A program made the translations under genes and the position numbers. A stretch of 60,363 nt of DNA from Metaruminococcus_A gallistercoris (lineage in GTDB: Bacteria; Bacillota; Clostridia; Oscillospirales; Ruminococcaceae). Shown one piece after another: positions 8,488 through 16,499 of this stretch (positions are counted from its first letter, which is position 1; every line of letters begins with the position of its first letter). The stretch lies in assembly GCA_904394975.1 (NCBI GenBank), contig CAJFNQ010000001.1, positions 1 through 60,363 of the forward strand, in the 5' to 3' direction. The notes beneath the pieces were generated by a model that saw only the letters and a list, made by a program, of their open reading frames with translations, was not told where the DNA came from and ran no database searches.

Positions 8488-8516
8488 TTGACGTGTGAAA
8501 AGCCGCCCGCTATAAT
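8488..8516 (+). promoter_or_regulatory. Promoter with overlapping inverted repeat upstream of the KdgT-like gene
   Basis: TTGACG (8488-8493), a 17-base spacer and TATAAT (8511-8516). An interrupted inverted repeat, GGCGGTTTTCA (from 8471) and TGAAAAGCCGCC (to 8507), encloses the -35 and could be an operator. Confidence 0.7.
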
Positions 8517-8584
8517 AAATCGTAGCTGTAATATCATTGTTTTATCCACTATAAAAATCCAGCCAGACAAAGAGGCAATCAATT

Positions 8585-9550
8585 ATGAAAACATTCCACA
8601 TTCTTCAAACCGTTCGCCGTGTTCCGGCCGGACTGATGTTTGTTCCGCTGGTGTTGGGGGCGCTGCTCAACACTTTTGTTCCGCAGGCACTGGAGATCGG
8701 CACGCCGTTTTCCGCGCTTTTCTCTTCTAAAGGGACCATGTGCCTGATCGCACTCGCACTTTTCTTTTCCGGTTCTCAGTTGGTTCCGTCCCAGATTCGC
8801 ATGACGCTCAAACGAGGCGGAACGCTGGCGTTTTGCAAGCTGTTTGTCAGCATTGGGGCCAGCGCGGTGTTCTGTGCGCTGTTTGGGAAAGAGGGCGTTT
8901 GGGGCATTTCATCTCTTGCGTTGACGGTATCACTCACCAGTTTGCTCCCGGCTATTTACATTGGGCTGATGGAGGATTACGGCGATGAGATCGACCGGGC
9001 GGCTTATGGCATCTTCAACGTGATTATGATTCCGGCGGTGCCGGTCTGCGTCCTCAGTTTTTCCAACAACGGGGGATTTCCATATCTGGCATTGCTCGCC
9101 TCAGTGCTCCCGTTTCTGCTTGGAATGCTCATTGGCAATCTCGACCCGGATTTCCGCCGGCTGTTCGAACCGGCTGGGACCATCTGCTTGCCGTTTCTCG
9201 GTTTTGCTCTCGGCGCTTCCATCGATCTGAAAAGCTGCGTTTACGCCTTTGTGGAAGGCCTGATTCTCACTGTTGTGTACCTGCTTGTTAACAATCTGCC
9301 GCTGTTGTTTGTGGAGCGAAAGCTGCTGCACCGCCCCGGTCATGCTTCTACTGCGTTTTGCGGGATTGCCGCTATGTCGCTTGCGACTCCTCAAATCGTT
9401 GCTGAGCTGGACCCGTCCTTTCTTCCGTATGTGCAAAACGCGACAGCACAGATTGCCAGCGCTGTGGTGTTCACCAATATTTTAACCCCGTTTCTCACAA
9501 AATGGGTCGTTCGCCTGAATGAAAAACACCCGTGCCGCACCGCAAAATAG
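8585..9550 (+). CDS. 2-keto-3-deoxygluconate permease family transporter
   Basis: The 321-residue, highly hydrophobic protein has about ten membrane segments. It matches the KdgT family from the opening (RVPAGLMFVPLVLGALLNTF) through the central LLGMLIGNLDPDFRRLFEP and the C-terminal AAMSLATPQIVAELDPSF. KdgT imports 2-keto-3-deoxygluconate by proton symport in pectin degraders. No KDG kinase or aldolase lies nearby, so the substrate is inferred only from the family. A GNAT acetyltransferase follows closely and may be co-transcribed. Confidence 0.85.
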   Translation: MKTFHILQTVRRVPAGLMFVPLVLGALLNTFVPQALEIGTPFSALFSSKGTMCLIALALFFSGSQLVPSQIRMTLKRGGTLAFCKLFVSIGASAVFCALFGKEGVWGISSLALTVSLTSLLPAIYIGLMEDYGDEIDRAAYGIFNVIMIPAVPVCVLSFSNNGGFPYLALLASVLPFLLGMLIGNLDPDFRRLFEPAGTICLPFLGFALGASIDLKSCVYAFVEGLILTVVYLLVNNLPLLFVERKLLHRPGHASTAFCGIAAMSLATPQIVAELDPSFLPYVQNATAQIASAVVFTNILTPFLTKWVVRLNEKHPCRTAK

Positions 9551-9567
9551 TTTACGAGGAGTATAAT

Positions 9568-10017
9568 ATGAATATTATAATACGAAAAGCAGTCAAAGAA
9601 GATGCTCCGGCATTGAAAAAATTGCTGGACGAGCTGATGGGTGAGGAAAACCGGCTGGAGGATATTGAGCAGGCGCTGGATGTCATCCTGCCCGATGACC
9701 GATATTGTTTGCTGGCGGCTTGTGAGGAAAACGGCAGGGTGGTCGGTACGCTGATGGGGGTCATCTGTCAGGACCTTGCGTTTGGTGGGAGACCTTTTGG
9801 CGTTGTGGAAAACGTAGTTGTTTTAAGTGACTGCCGTGGGCAGGGAACCGGAAAAAAGTTGTTTGAAGCCATTGAGGATTGGGCTGTGAAGCAGAAGAAG
9901 TGTGCGTACCTCATTCTGGTTTCGGGCGCGCAGCGAACACAGGCACATCGTTTTTATGAAACAATTGGATACAGCCGTGAAGCCGGCTACCGCAAATATT
10001 TTGTAAAATATGAATAA
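9568..10017 (+). CDS. GNAT family N-acetyltransferase
   Basis: The 149-residue protein has the GNAT fold. Motif A is the acetyl-CoA site VVLSDCRGQGTGKKLFEAIE near residues 87-106, and HRFYETIGY near the C-terminus is the usual motif B. The acceptor is unknown. The ATG at 9568 is preferred over an upstream in-frame GTG (9532) because GAGGA lies at the right distance and the protein then starts MNIIIRKAVKED, as GNAT proteins do. It begins 17 bases after the permease stop. Confidence 0.88.
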   Translation: MNIIIRKAVKEDAPALKKLLDELMGEENRLEDIEQALDVILPDDRYCLLAACEENGRVVGTLMGVICQDLAFGGRPFGVVENVVVLSDCRGQGTGKKLFEAIEDWAVKQKKCAYLILVSGAQRTQAHRFYETIGYSREAGYRKYFVKYE

Positions 10018-10059
10018 ATCATGTCTGGAACTGCAGGAAATTTTTTAAAAGCTTTCACG

Positions 10060-10088
10060 TTGACAATAGGTTCACAACTGAATATAAT
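10060..10088 (+). promoter_or_regulatory. Consensus sigma-A promoter of the T-box-cstA transcript
   Basis: TTGACA (10060-10065), exactly 17 bases, TATAAT (10083-10088). Both hexamers match consensus perfectly, as expected for a transcript controlled mainly after initiation. Confidence 0.9.
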
Positions 10089-10123
10089 AAAAAAAGTCAA
10101 AAATTTGAAAAAGTTTTGAACAG

Positions 10124-10370
10124 GACAGGTTGCTTTAACAAGGTTTCTGCAGAGAGCCGTCGGGTGGTGCAAGACGGTGAAACGGTTATTGCAATATCCC
10201 CTGCGAGCTGTCAGCTGAACGGAATGTCAGTAAGCATGACCGGATTTCCCCGTTAAAGGAAGAGCATTCGCTTTTGAGCCGATGCGGTGAGGGGCCTGTT
10301 AAAACAGGCAAACAGTGTGGTAACGCGGAGTTTATGCTTCGTCTCTGGAAAAGAGACGAAGCATTTTTTA
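10124..10370 (+). ncRNA. T-box riboswitch leader upstream of cstA
   Basis: Stem I is closed by GACAGGTTGC (10124-10133) and GCGAGCTGTC (10203-10212). Inside are the AGAGAG bulge and a CCGTC/GACGG hairpin with loop GGGTGGTGCAA, as in T-box distal loops. The conserved CCGTTA follows near 10249. The T-box TGGTAACGCGG (10318-10328) lies before a terminator (10334-10370). The bulge TGGT would pair with a tRNA ending ACCA. The best specifier candidate is AUC (10196-10198, Ile); UAU (Tyr) overlaps it. UCC (Ser) fits less well because tRNA-Ser normally has G at the discriminator position. Confidence 0.85.
10334..10370 (+). terminator. T-box-regulated attenuator hairpin
   Basis: ATGCTTCGTCTC, loop TGGAAAA, GAGACGAAGCAT, then TTTTTT, lying directly after the T-box motif and 38 bases before the cstA start. 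This is the terminator that uncharged tRNA binding would prevent. Confidence 0.85.
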
Positions 10371-10408
10371 TTTCCGCTTGTTTATCAAATATTCTGGAGG
10401 GATGAAAG

Positions 10409-12157
10409 ATGAATGGCATTTTAATGATGATCATTGCCATCGTCGTGCTGGGCGGCGCTTATCTCATTTATGGGCGCTGGCTGGCAAAAACGTGGGGAAT
10501 TGACCCCAAGGCAAAAACGCCGGCTTATGAGCTGGAAGACGGCGTGGACTACGTTCCGGCAGACCGGGGCGTTGTGTTTGGGCACCAGTTTGCTTCTATT
10601 GCGGGCGCGGGACCGATCAACGGACCAATCCAGGCGGCGATTTTCGGCTGGGTACCGGTACTTTTATGGGTGCTGATCGGCGGCGTGTTTTTCGGCGCAG
10701 TACAGGATTTTGCGTCTATGTATGCTTCGGTCCGTAACAAGGGGCGCACCATTGGCTATGTTATTGAAGAGTATATCGGAAAAACTGGTAAAAAGCTGTT
10801 TTTGCTCTTCTGCTGGCTGTTCTGTATTCTGGTCGTTGCGGCATTTGCCGACGTTGTTGCTGGTACCTTTAACGGGTTTTCCACCGCGAGTGACGGCACG
10901 GTGTCTACCATTACCGCAAATGGTTCGGTTGCGATGACCTCCATGCTGTTCATCATTGAAGCGGTTGCGCTGGGCTTTATTCTTCGGTATGCCAAACTCA
11001 ACAAGTGGATTAATACCGCCATCGCAGTTGTACTTCTGGTCGCGGCTATCGTGATTGGCCTTGCCTGCCCGATCTATGCATCGCAGGATTGGTGGCACAT
11101 CATTGTGTTTATCTACATTTTGATTGCCTCTGTCGTTCCGATCTGGGCACTGCTTCAGCCGCGTGATTACCTCAACAGCTACCTGCTTGTTGCGATGATC
11201 GTTGCGGCGGTCATTGGCGTATTTGTCGCCAACCCGTCCATCAACCTTCCTGCGTTTACAGGGTTTGAAGTTGACGGACAGTACCTCTTCCCGATTCTGT
11301 TTGTTACCATCGCCTGCGGTGCGGTATCCGGTTTCCATTCGCTGGTTTCTTCCGGTACAGCATCCAAACAGATCAAGAATGAAAAAGATATGCTTCCGGT
11401 TTCCTTCGGCGCAATGCTCATGGAGTCACTTCTTGCGGTTGTTGCCCTCATTGCGGTTGCTTCGTTCGCAACCGGTGCGGCAGCGGAACAGGGACTTACC
11501 ACTCCGCCGCAGATTTTCGCGGGCGGCGTTTCCAACTTCCTTGCAACCATCGGCCTTCCCAGCGATGTAGTGTTTACCCTCATCAACCTTGCGGTTTCCG
11601 CGTTTGCGCTGACCTCGCTTGACTCGGTTGCGCGTGTTGGCCGTCTTTCTTTCCAGGAACTTTTCCTGGATGCTTCCATCAAGGATGAGGACATTGGCCC
11701 GGTACGCAAAGTGCTTACCAACAAATACTTTGCGACGATCATCACACTCGGCCTTGCTTACGCGCTTGCGAAAGCCGGCTATGCTGCCATCTGGCCGCTC
11801 TTCGGCTCTGCGAACCAGCTGCTTTCTGCTCTGGCGCTTATCGCTTGTGCGGTGTTTATGAAACGCACCAAACGCAAGAGTGCGATGATGTACATCCCGA
11901 TTGCGGTCATGGTTGCTGTAACCTTTACCGCGCTTGGGCTTACCATTTACCAGAAATCTGCCGCTATTATTACAGCGGCGTCAACCAATGTTGCGGCAGA
12001 TGCACTGCAGCTTGTATTTGCGGTGCTGATCCTCGGCCTTGGCGTTTGCGTTGTGATCCAGGGCGTAAAACGTTTGCTTTCCAGAAATGATGCATCCGGT
12101 CCGGATAACAAAACCGATGACCCGGCTGTAAAAACGGCGGAACAGGCAAACGCATAA
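10409..12157 (+). CDS. cstA: Carbon starvation protein A, peptide/pyruvate transporter family
   Basis: The 582-residue membrane protein has about 15-16 predicted helices. CstA signatures are the start ILGGAYLIYGRWLAKTWGID-like region, DYVPADRGVVFGHQFASIAG (about residues 47-66), AGPINGPIQAAIFGW, and FHSLVSSGTASKQIKNEKD. Family members import peptides or pyruvate. At 582 residues it is shorter than E. coli CstA (about 700), as in other Firmicutes. GGAGGG precedes the ATG at 10409. Expression is probably controlled by the T-box leader, linking it to charging of one tRNA. Confidence 0.93.
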   Translation: MNGILMMIIAIVVLGGAYLIYGRWLAKTWGIDPKAKTPAYELEDGVDYVPADRGVVFGHQFASIAGAGPINGPIQAAIFGWVPVLLWVLIGGVFFGAVQDFASMYASVRNKGRTIGYVIEEYIGKTGKKLFLLFCWLFCILVVAAFADVVAGTFNGFSTASDGTVSTITANGSVAMTSMLFIIEAVALGFILRYAKLNKWINTAIAVVLLVAAIVIGLACPIYASQDWWHIIVFIYILIASVVPIWALLQPRDYLNSYLLVAMIVAAVIGVFVANPSINLPAFTGFEVDGQYLFPILFVTIACGAVSGFHSLVSSGTASKQIKNEKDMLPVSFGAMLMESLLAVVALIAVASFATGAAAEQGLTTPPQIFAGGVSNFLATIGLPSDVVFTLINLAVSAFALTSLDSVARVGRLSFQELFLDASIKDEDIGPVRKVLTNKYFATIITLGLAYALAKAGYAAIWPLFGSANQLLSALALIACAVFMKRTKRKSAMMYIPIAVMVAVTFTALGLTIYQKSAAIITAASTNVAADALQLVFAVLILGLGVCVVIQGVKRLLSRNDASGPDNKTDDPAVKTAEQANA

Positions 12158-12168
12158 TTGTTCGTGTT

Positions 12169-12204
12169 AAAAAAGCGGATGTGTTTTTGCACATCCGCTT
12201 TTTT
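12169..12204 (+). terminator. Rho-independent terminator
   Basis: AAAAAAGCGGATGTG, TTTTTG loop, CACATCCGCTTTTTT: a near-perfect hairpin with a U tract 12 bases after cstA. Confidence 0.93.
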
Positions 12205-12225
12205 GTGTGTTTAAAAGGGAAAAGA

Positions 12226-12254
12226 TTGCGTACGGGTTGCGCGGATGGTATGAT
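12226..12254 (+). promoter_or_regulatory. Probable promoter of the P-loop protein gene
   Basis: TTGCGT (12226-12231), a 17-base spacer and TATGAT (12249-12254), 22 bases before the start codon. Confidence 0.6.
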
Positions 12255-12275
12255 GGGTAAAAAGGGGGAGTGCCC

Positions 12276-12776
12276 ATGAAAAAGTTGGTGTTGATCAACG
12301 GCACTATGGGTGTGGGTAAGACAACAGTGTGTGAACAGCTGCTTCCTCTTTTGGATGCGGCGGTTTATCTGGACGGCGACTGGTGCTGGAAGATGCACCC
12401 GTTTGTGGTCAACGAAGAAAACAAAGCGATGGTGCTCAAAAACATTGCATTTCTGCTGCGCAGTTTTCTTAACAATTCCGGTCTGGAGGTGATTCTGTTC
12501 AGCTGGGTCATGCAGGAAGAAAACATCGTTTCAGACCTGCTTTCTCTTCTGGACGGCTGTTCCTACCGCCTGTACCGGTTTAAACTCGTCTGCGATGAGA
12601 CCGCTTTGCAGAAACATCTGCAAAAGGATATTGACGCCGGCATCCGCACGCCGGATGTGATGGAACGAAGTCTGGCGCGCCTGCCGCTTTATGAAGCGAT
12701 GGCGGGCGACCCGGTGGACACCGGCGCGCTCTCACCGCAAGAGGCGGCAGAGTATATCAAATCACAAATTGACTGA
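12276..12776 (+). CDS. P-loop NTPase of the small-molecule kinase type
   Basis: The 166-residue protein begins with strand KLVLINGTMGVGKTTV, a Walker A motif at about residues 9-17. This is followed by YLDGDWCW, an acidic position typical of nucleotide/gluconate-type kinases, and later by a lid-like Arg-rich segment (VMERSLARLPLY). The substrate is not identifiable. The ATG at 12276 is chosen because AAAGGGGG (12261-12268) sits 7 bases upstream; the GTG at 12270 would be too close. It is flanked by its own promoter and the promoter of the next gene. Confidence 0.75.
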   Translation: MKKLVLINGTMGVGKTTVCEQLLPLLDAAVYLDGDWCWKMHPFVVNEENKAMVLKNIAFLLRSFLNNSGLEVILFSWVMQEENIVSDLLSLLDGCSYRLYRFKLVCDETALQKHLQKDIDAGIRTPDVMERSLARLPLYEAMAGDPVDTGALSPQEAAEYIKSQID

Positions 12777-12785
12777 ATCAATCAA

Positions 12786-12814
12786 TTGACAGAGGAAACT
12801 GATTTTGATATACT
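12786..12814 (+). promoter_or_regulatory. Sigma-A promoter of the small membrane protein gene
   Basis: TTGACA (12786-12791), a 17-base spacer and TATACT (12809-12814). Confidence 0.8.
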
Positions 12815-12864
12815 GAAAATAGAAATGGATCATTGGGATGAAATGCGAAAAGGAGGGAAGTTTT

Positions 12865-13239
12865 ATGAAAAAAGCTTTCTACTGGGTGTTGTTTTCATTG
12901 TCGGCGCTGCTTCCGTTCGGACTGGGTTGGCTGATCAACTGGCTGGATGCACTTCGTGCGCAGACCTTTGACTTTTCGTGTTTTGTCTGGATCTTCTTCT
13001 CACTTGCTGCGGGCGGAGCGGTCATTGGCAGTTTTTTGGTGCTTCACCGTACAGTCGGAAAATGGTTCACGCCGCTTCTTCTCTGCGTGATTTATGTGGC
13101 TTATCTTATTTTAGCATCGGTTGTGTATTTCGCGATTCCGCAGAATGTGTACACCCTCACCTTTGCGGCGTTGGGTGCCGGGTTGTTTTTTGTCGAAATG
13201 CTGCACAGTGCAGTGACTGGCAGAAACAAACAACGGTAA
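12865..13239 (+). CDS. Small four-helix membrane protein, unknown function
   Basis: The 124-residue protein has four hydrophobic segments (about residues 5-27, 41-61, 68-91 and 97-116) and a basic end (GRNKQR). The ATG at 12865 follows AAGGAGG at 6-7 bases; an in-frame ATG at 12838 lies upstream of that site and is rejected. It has its own promoter and terminator and is therefore monocistronic. I recognise no family. Confidence 0.75.
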   Translation: MKKAFYWVLFSLSALLPFGLGWLINWLDALRAQTFDFSCFVWIFFSLAAGGAVIGSFLVLHRTVGKWFTPLLLCVIYVAYLILASVVYFAIPQNVYTLTFAALGAGLFFVEMLHSAVTGRNKQR

Positions 13240-13255
13240 AATGTGTTTCAAATAT

Positions 13256-13285
13256 AAAAAGCCGTCCGAACCGGACGGCTTTTTG
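13256..13285 (+). terminator. Rho-independent terminator
   Basis: AAAAAGCCGTCCG, AAC loop, CGGACGGCTTTTT, 16 bases after the small membrane protein gene. Confidence 0.93.
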
Positions 13286-13504
13286 CGTGGAAGAGCGGTC
13301 AGCAGAGGGGGAAAACGCCCAGTGCTTTTGCGGCAGCGGATTTAGAAGATAACGCGAGGAATCCAGCAGGTTTTCAGCAAGCTTAAACGGCAGATGCGGC
13401 ACAGGAATATGCCGCCAAAAACAGCGGATGCCTTTTTGGCGGACTGAAGCCGCTCGCGGGTACGGGGAAACTGTCGTGCTGCGCTTTAGAATCTGTGCGG
13501 ATAT
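13286..13504. other. Gene-free stretch with one inverted repeat
   Basis: No convincing gene was seen between the two convergent terminators. The only structure is a 10-base inverted repeat, CCGCCAAAAA (13412-13421) and TTTTTGGCGG (13433-13442), around an 11-base loop. An open frame starting at 13428 overlaps the MATE gene antisense and has no ribosome binding site. Confidence 0.5.
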
Positions 13505-13535
13505 AAAAAAGCTCCCGCAAACAGCGCGGGAGCTT
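13505..13535 (-). terminator. Rho-independent terminator of the MATE gene
   Basis: On the minus strand GCTCCCGC, loop, GCGGGAGC is followed by six T. It lies just past the MATE stop at 13554. Confidence 0.88.
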
Positions 13536-13553
13536 TCATTTTTCCGAAACAGG

Positions 13554-14951
13554 CTAAACCTTGAACCGGGTCCAACGTCCGCTCTTGAATCGGATATAGG
13601 TCATGATAAACCGAGCGAACTGATCAAAGGCAAGGCCAATCCACGCGCCGAACAGGCCAAGGCCCAGCGGATAACAGAGCAGCCAGCCTGCAAACGGACG
13701 GATGAACGCAACGCTGACAAACGAGACCAACGCGGTGAATTTGGTGTCACCCGCACCGCGCAGACATCCGGAAAAGACCACCTGAGAAATCTGTAAAAAT
13801 ACAACTACCGTGAGGATGGACATGATCATGGTTCCATAATCCAGCACGACCGTTTCGTCTGAAAACAGGCTGAAGATCGGCCTGCCAAGCGATAGAAAGA
13901 TGATGGAAAGAAAGGCGGCGAAAATAAGCCCCAGCCGCTGACAGACACTGCCGTAAATTCGCGCCATGTCCACCCGCTTGGCGCCAAGGCTTTGACCGAC
14001 CAGCGCAACAGACGCGACGGACAATCCGTCCCCAAACGAAAAAGAAAGGCTCATAATGTTCATGCCGACCTGGTGTGCCGCAAATGCGATGGTACCTAAG
14101 TTGGCGACAACGATGGAGTAGGTGAGAAAGCCGATACGCAGGAAAATCTGCTCGGCAAGAGTACTTGAACCGATGTTGACAATGGAAAATAAGGTGCGCT
14201 TGTCAAACCGGAAGTCGTCTTTGGTGAGATGACGGAAACAAAGGTATCCGTCCCGGTGCAAAATGGACGCGACGCTCATGATGAGTGCGGCAACTGTGCC
14301 GATGACGCTCGCAATCGCGGCGCCTTTGACGCCCAGTTTCGGAAAACCGAGATTGCCGCCGATGAGCAGATAGTTGAAGATGATGTTAACGCCGTTGGAA
14401 ACAATGTTCGTATACATGGCGATCCTGGTGTTGCCGATGCCGCGCTGTGCCGCGTTGATAACAAGTGACACGACATTGAAGACCATGCCGCCCATGATAA
14501 TTGAAAAGTACGCGGAAGCATCCGCATGGGTTTCCTCATTCGCTCCGGCAAGGGTGATGATCGGATCGGCAAAGGCCACGCAGACAACGCTGACAATGAC
14601 CGTCATGACAAGGGTGATCATGAGTGCCTGCATCAGCACACGGTTGGCGGCTTCCCGGTCTCCTTCTCCCTTTCGGTGTGCGACGATTGCGGAAACAGCA
14701 ACATTAAGTGAGATGAAAAAAGCCAGCCCGATAAATTTCGGCTGGGTAGTGAGTCCGACCGCGGCAATCGCCGCTTCTCCCAGCCCGCTGACCATGATGG
14801 TGTCGATAAACCCGACCAGCGCCACTAGAAAGGATTCCAAAATGGAAGGCCATGCAATATTGATGGTTGTTTTTAAAATCGTGCGGTCTGAAGGGATTTC
14901 TCCTGCCGGCTGTGTACCGCGGAGCATTTTTTGAGCGTTAAAAAATCGCAT
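13554..14951 (-). CDS. MATE family efflux transporter
   Basis: The 465-residue protein has twelve membrane helices in two homologous halves. MATE signatures include SILESFLVALVGFIDTIMVS near the start, GLTTQPKFI, and the second-half VGMNIMSLSFSFGDGLSVAS and ALVGQSLGAK. MATE pumps export drugs or cationic metabolites using Na+ or H+ gradients. The ATG at 14951 (MRFFNAQKML) follows AAAGGTG; a longer open frame to 15035 is not used. It is divergent from the PocR-AraC regulator across 321 bases. Confidence 0.92.
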   Translation of the reverse strand: MRFFNAQKMLRGTQPAGEIPSDRTILKTTINIAWPSILESFLVALVGFIDTIMVSGLGEAAIAAVGLTTQPKFIGLAFFISLNVAVSAIVAHRKGEGDREAANRVLMQALMITLVMTVIVSVVCVAFADPIITLAGANEETHADASAYFSIIMGGMVFNVVSLVINAAQRGIGNTRIAMYTNIVSNGVNIIFNYLLIGGNLGFPKLGVKGAAIASVIGTVAALIMSVASILHRDGYLCFRHLTKDDFRFDKRTLFSIVNIGSSTLAEQIFLRIGFLTYSIVVANLGTIAFAAHQVGMNIMSLSFSFGDGLSVASVALVGQSLGAKRVDMARIYGSVCQRLGLIFAAFLSIIFLSLGRPIFSLFSDETVVLDYGTMIMSILTVVVFLQISQVVFSGCLRGAGDTKFTALVSFVSVAFIRPFAGWLLCYPLGLGLFGAWIGLAFDQFARFIMTYIRFKSGRWTRFKV

Positions 14952-15006
14952 AAAAACACCTTTGCTGTAATGTATTTGTGTGATGATTGCTTTGCTAACT
15001 ATTTCA

Positions 15007-15035
15007 ATTATAGACGAGTAACAGAAAACATGCAA
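15007..15035 (-). promoter_or_regulatory. Sigma-A promoter of the MATE gene
   Basis: Read on the minus strand: TTGCAT (15035-15030), a 17-base spacer, TATAAT (15012-15007). Confidence 0.65.
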
Positions 15036-15084
15036 GTTTTTAACCTTGTTTTCGTCAAATGTATAAAATATTGGCCTGAAATTC

Positions 15085-15246
15085 TGTACAGGTGTACGAA
15101 TTTTGCAGGACCTTCAAATTACAGAAAGGAAAAGCGGCGTTGTTTTTTAATTCGTGAGTTGAAAAGCGGAGGAAAATCCTTTATGATAAAGTTGTACCAA
15201 AAAGTAAAAAATTGTACAATATTTTACGGCTTTGCAACGGTATAAT
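15085..15246 (+). promoter_or_regulatory. Putative regulatory region with repeated TGTAC motifs
   Basis: TTGTAC occurs at 15192-15197 and again at 15212-15217, exactly 20 bases apart. TGTACAGGTGTAC lies at 15085-15097. A TATAAT at 15241-15246 lies 27 bases before the regulator start without a good -35. Helically phased direct repeats upstream of a weak promoter suit AraC-type binding; the assignment is inference. Confidence 0.35.
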
Positions 15247-15272
15247 GGTTGCAGAGAGACAAGGTGACCGTT

Positions 15273-16484
15273 ATGAAAGAACAGTGTATTGCCTGTGCAA
15301 AACACTTGTCCGGGCTTGCAATGGTTCAGGCGGCCGCTGTGGATGTAACACAGAAGCGCTTTTTTGAACCGCCGCTCAAAGGCGGCGAAGGGCAGTGGTT
15401 TTGCTACTATTGCCATAAGGAAGGCTGCGACCCGCTCAACATTTGTTTGTATGGGTGCAATGAGGCCTATCGCTGGAATGGAAAATACATTTATTATTGT
15501 CCAATGGGAATGATCTTCGCTGCTTCTTCCATTTCGGATGAGCAGGGCCGTCTGACTGCCGGTTTGGTGGCCGGCCCCATGCTGATGGGAGAACCGGAAG
15601 ATTATGCCGGTGAGGGAGGTATTTTTGCCGATGCTGTGAAAATGCTTCCAGTCTTTTCTACCGGAAGAGTGAGCGATCTGGCGGAAATCATGTCCCTCCT
15701 TACTTCGGGCATATCGGGCCGTGCTCACAGTTTTGCCGGCACGGTGGTTTACGAGCAGGAAAAAGTGCTCAATGAACTGTATTCTGCCGGGAAAAAGTTA
15801 GACGGCGATTACCGTTATCCCATTGACGCGGAAAAGAAGTTACAGGAACTCATCTATCATAAAGATAAAAAAGGTTCACAGCAACTGCTGAATCAGCTGC
15901 TGGGGCACATTTATTTTGTAGCCGAATACGATGTGGACGTGATGAAAGCGCGGGCACTGGAGCTTGCTGTCATCATTTCACGTGCTACCATTGAAGCGGG
16001 CGCTGACCTAAATGAGATTTTCGTCTGCAACCAGAGCTTTTTAAAAGAAATCGAACAGCTTTCTTCTGTGGAAGAGATTGGCGTTTGGCTTTCTGCGCTG
16101 CTTCACCGGTTTATTGATTATTCGTTTGATTTTTCGCATATCAAGCATTCGGACGTGGTGTTCAAGGCGTCAGAATATGTAAAAGATCATTACGCGGAAA
16201 AAATTTCATTGGAGGACGCCGCGTCTTATGTGGCGCTGAGCAAGTCCTATTTGAGCCGAATCTTCAAAGAAGAGACCGGTGAAAGTTTTTCCGCTTATAT
16301 CAACAAGGTGCGGATCGACAAAGCAAAGCTGATGCTGCTTGACAACGGTACTCCGCTTGTGGAAGTGGCGAGCGAATGCGGCTTCGAAGATCAAAGCTAT
16401 TTTACCAAAGTCTTTAAACGGCTGGTCGGTGTTTCACCCAAACGCTACCGCGAAAGCCGTGGGAATATATCAGCCGAAAGGTGA
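15273..16484 (+). CDS. AraC family regulator with PocR sensory domain
   Basis: The 403-residue protein has an N-terminal PocR-like ligand domain (about residues 1-170) rich in cysteines (CIAC near the start, CYYCHKEGCDP, and YYCPMGMIFAASS). A helical middle follows, then a C-terminal AraC double HTH (about 295-395) ending GVSPKRYRES. PocR domains are proposed to sense small hydrocarbon derivatives. The ATG at 15273 follows AAGGTGA; the TTG at 15249 has no such site. A corrinoid protein gene starts 15 bases after its stop, so the two are co-transcribed and functionally linked. Confidence 0.88.
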   Translation: MKEQCIACAKHLSGLAMVQAAAVDVTQKRFFEPPLKGGEGQWFCYYCHKEGCDPLNICLYGCNEAYRWNGKYIYYCPMGMIFAASSISDEQGRLTAGLVAGPMLMGEPEDYAGEGGIFADAVKMLPVFSTGRVSDLAEIMSLLTSGISGRAHSFAGTVVYEQEKVLNELYSAGKKLDGDYRYPIDAEKKLQELIYHKDKKGSQQLLNQLLGHIYFVAEYDVDVMKARALELAVIISRATIEAGADLNEIFVCNQSFLKEIEQLSSVEEIGVWLSALLHRFIDYSFDFSHIKHSDVVFKASEYVKDHYAEKISLEDAASYVALSKSYLSRIFKEETGESFSAYINKVRIDKAKLMLLDNGTPLVEVASECGFEDQSYFTKVFKRLVGVSPKRYRESRGNISAER

Positions 16485-16499
16485 AAAGGAGAATCCGTT

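Noticed and set aside
13428..13796. Plus-strand frame overlapping the MATE gene
   Set aside because: It runs through the MATE terminator and coding region in antisense and has no binding site.
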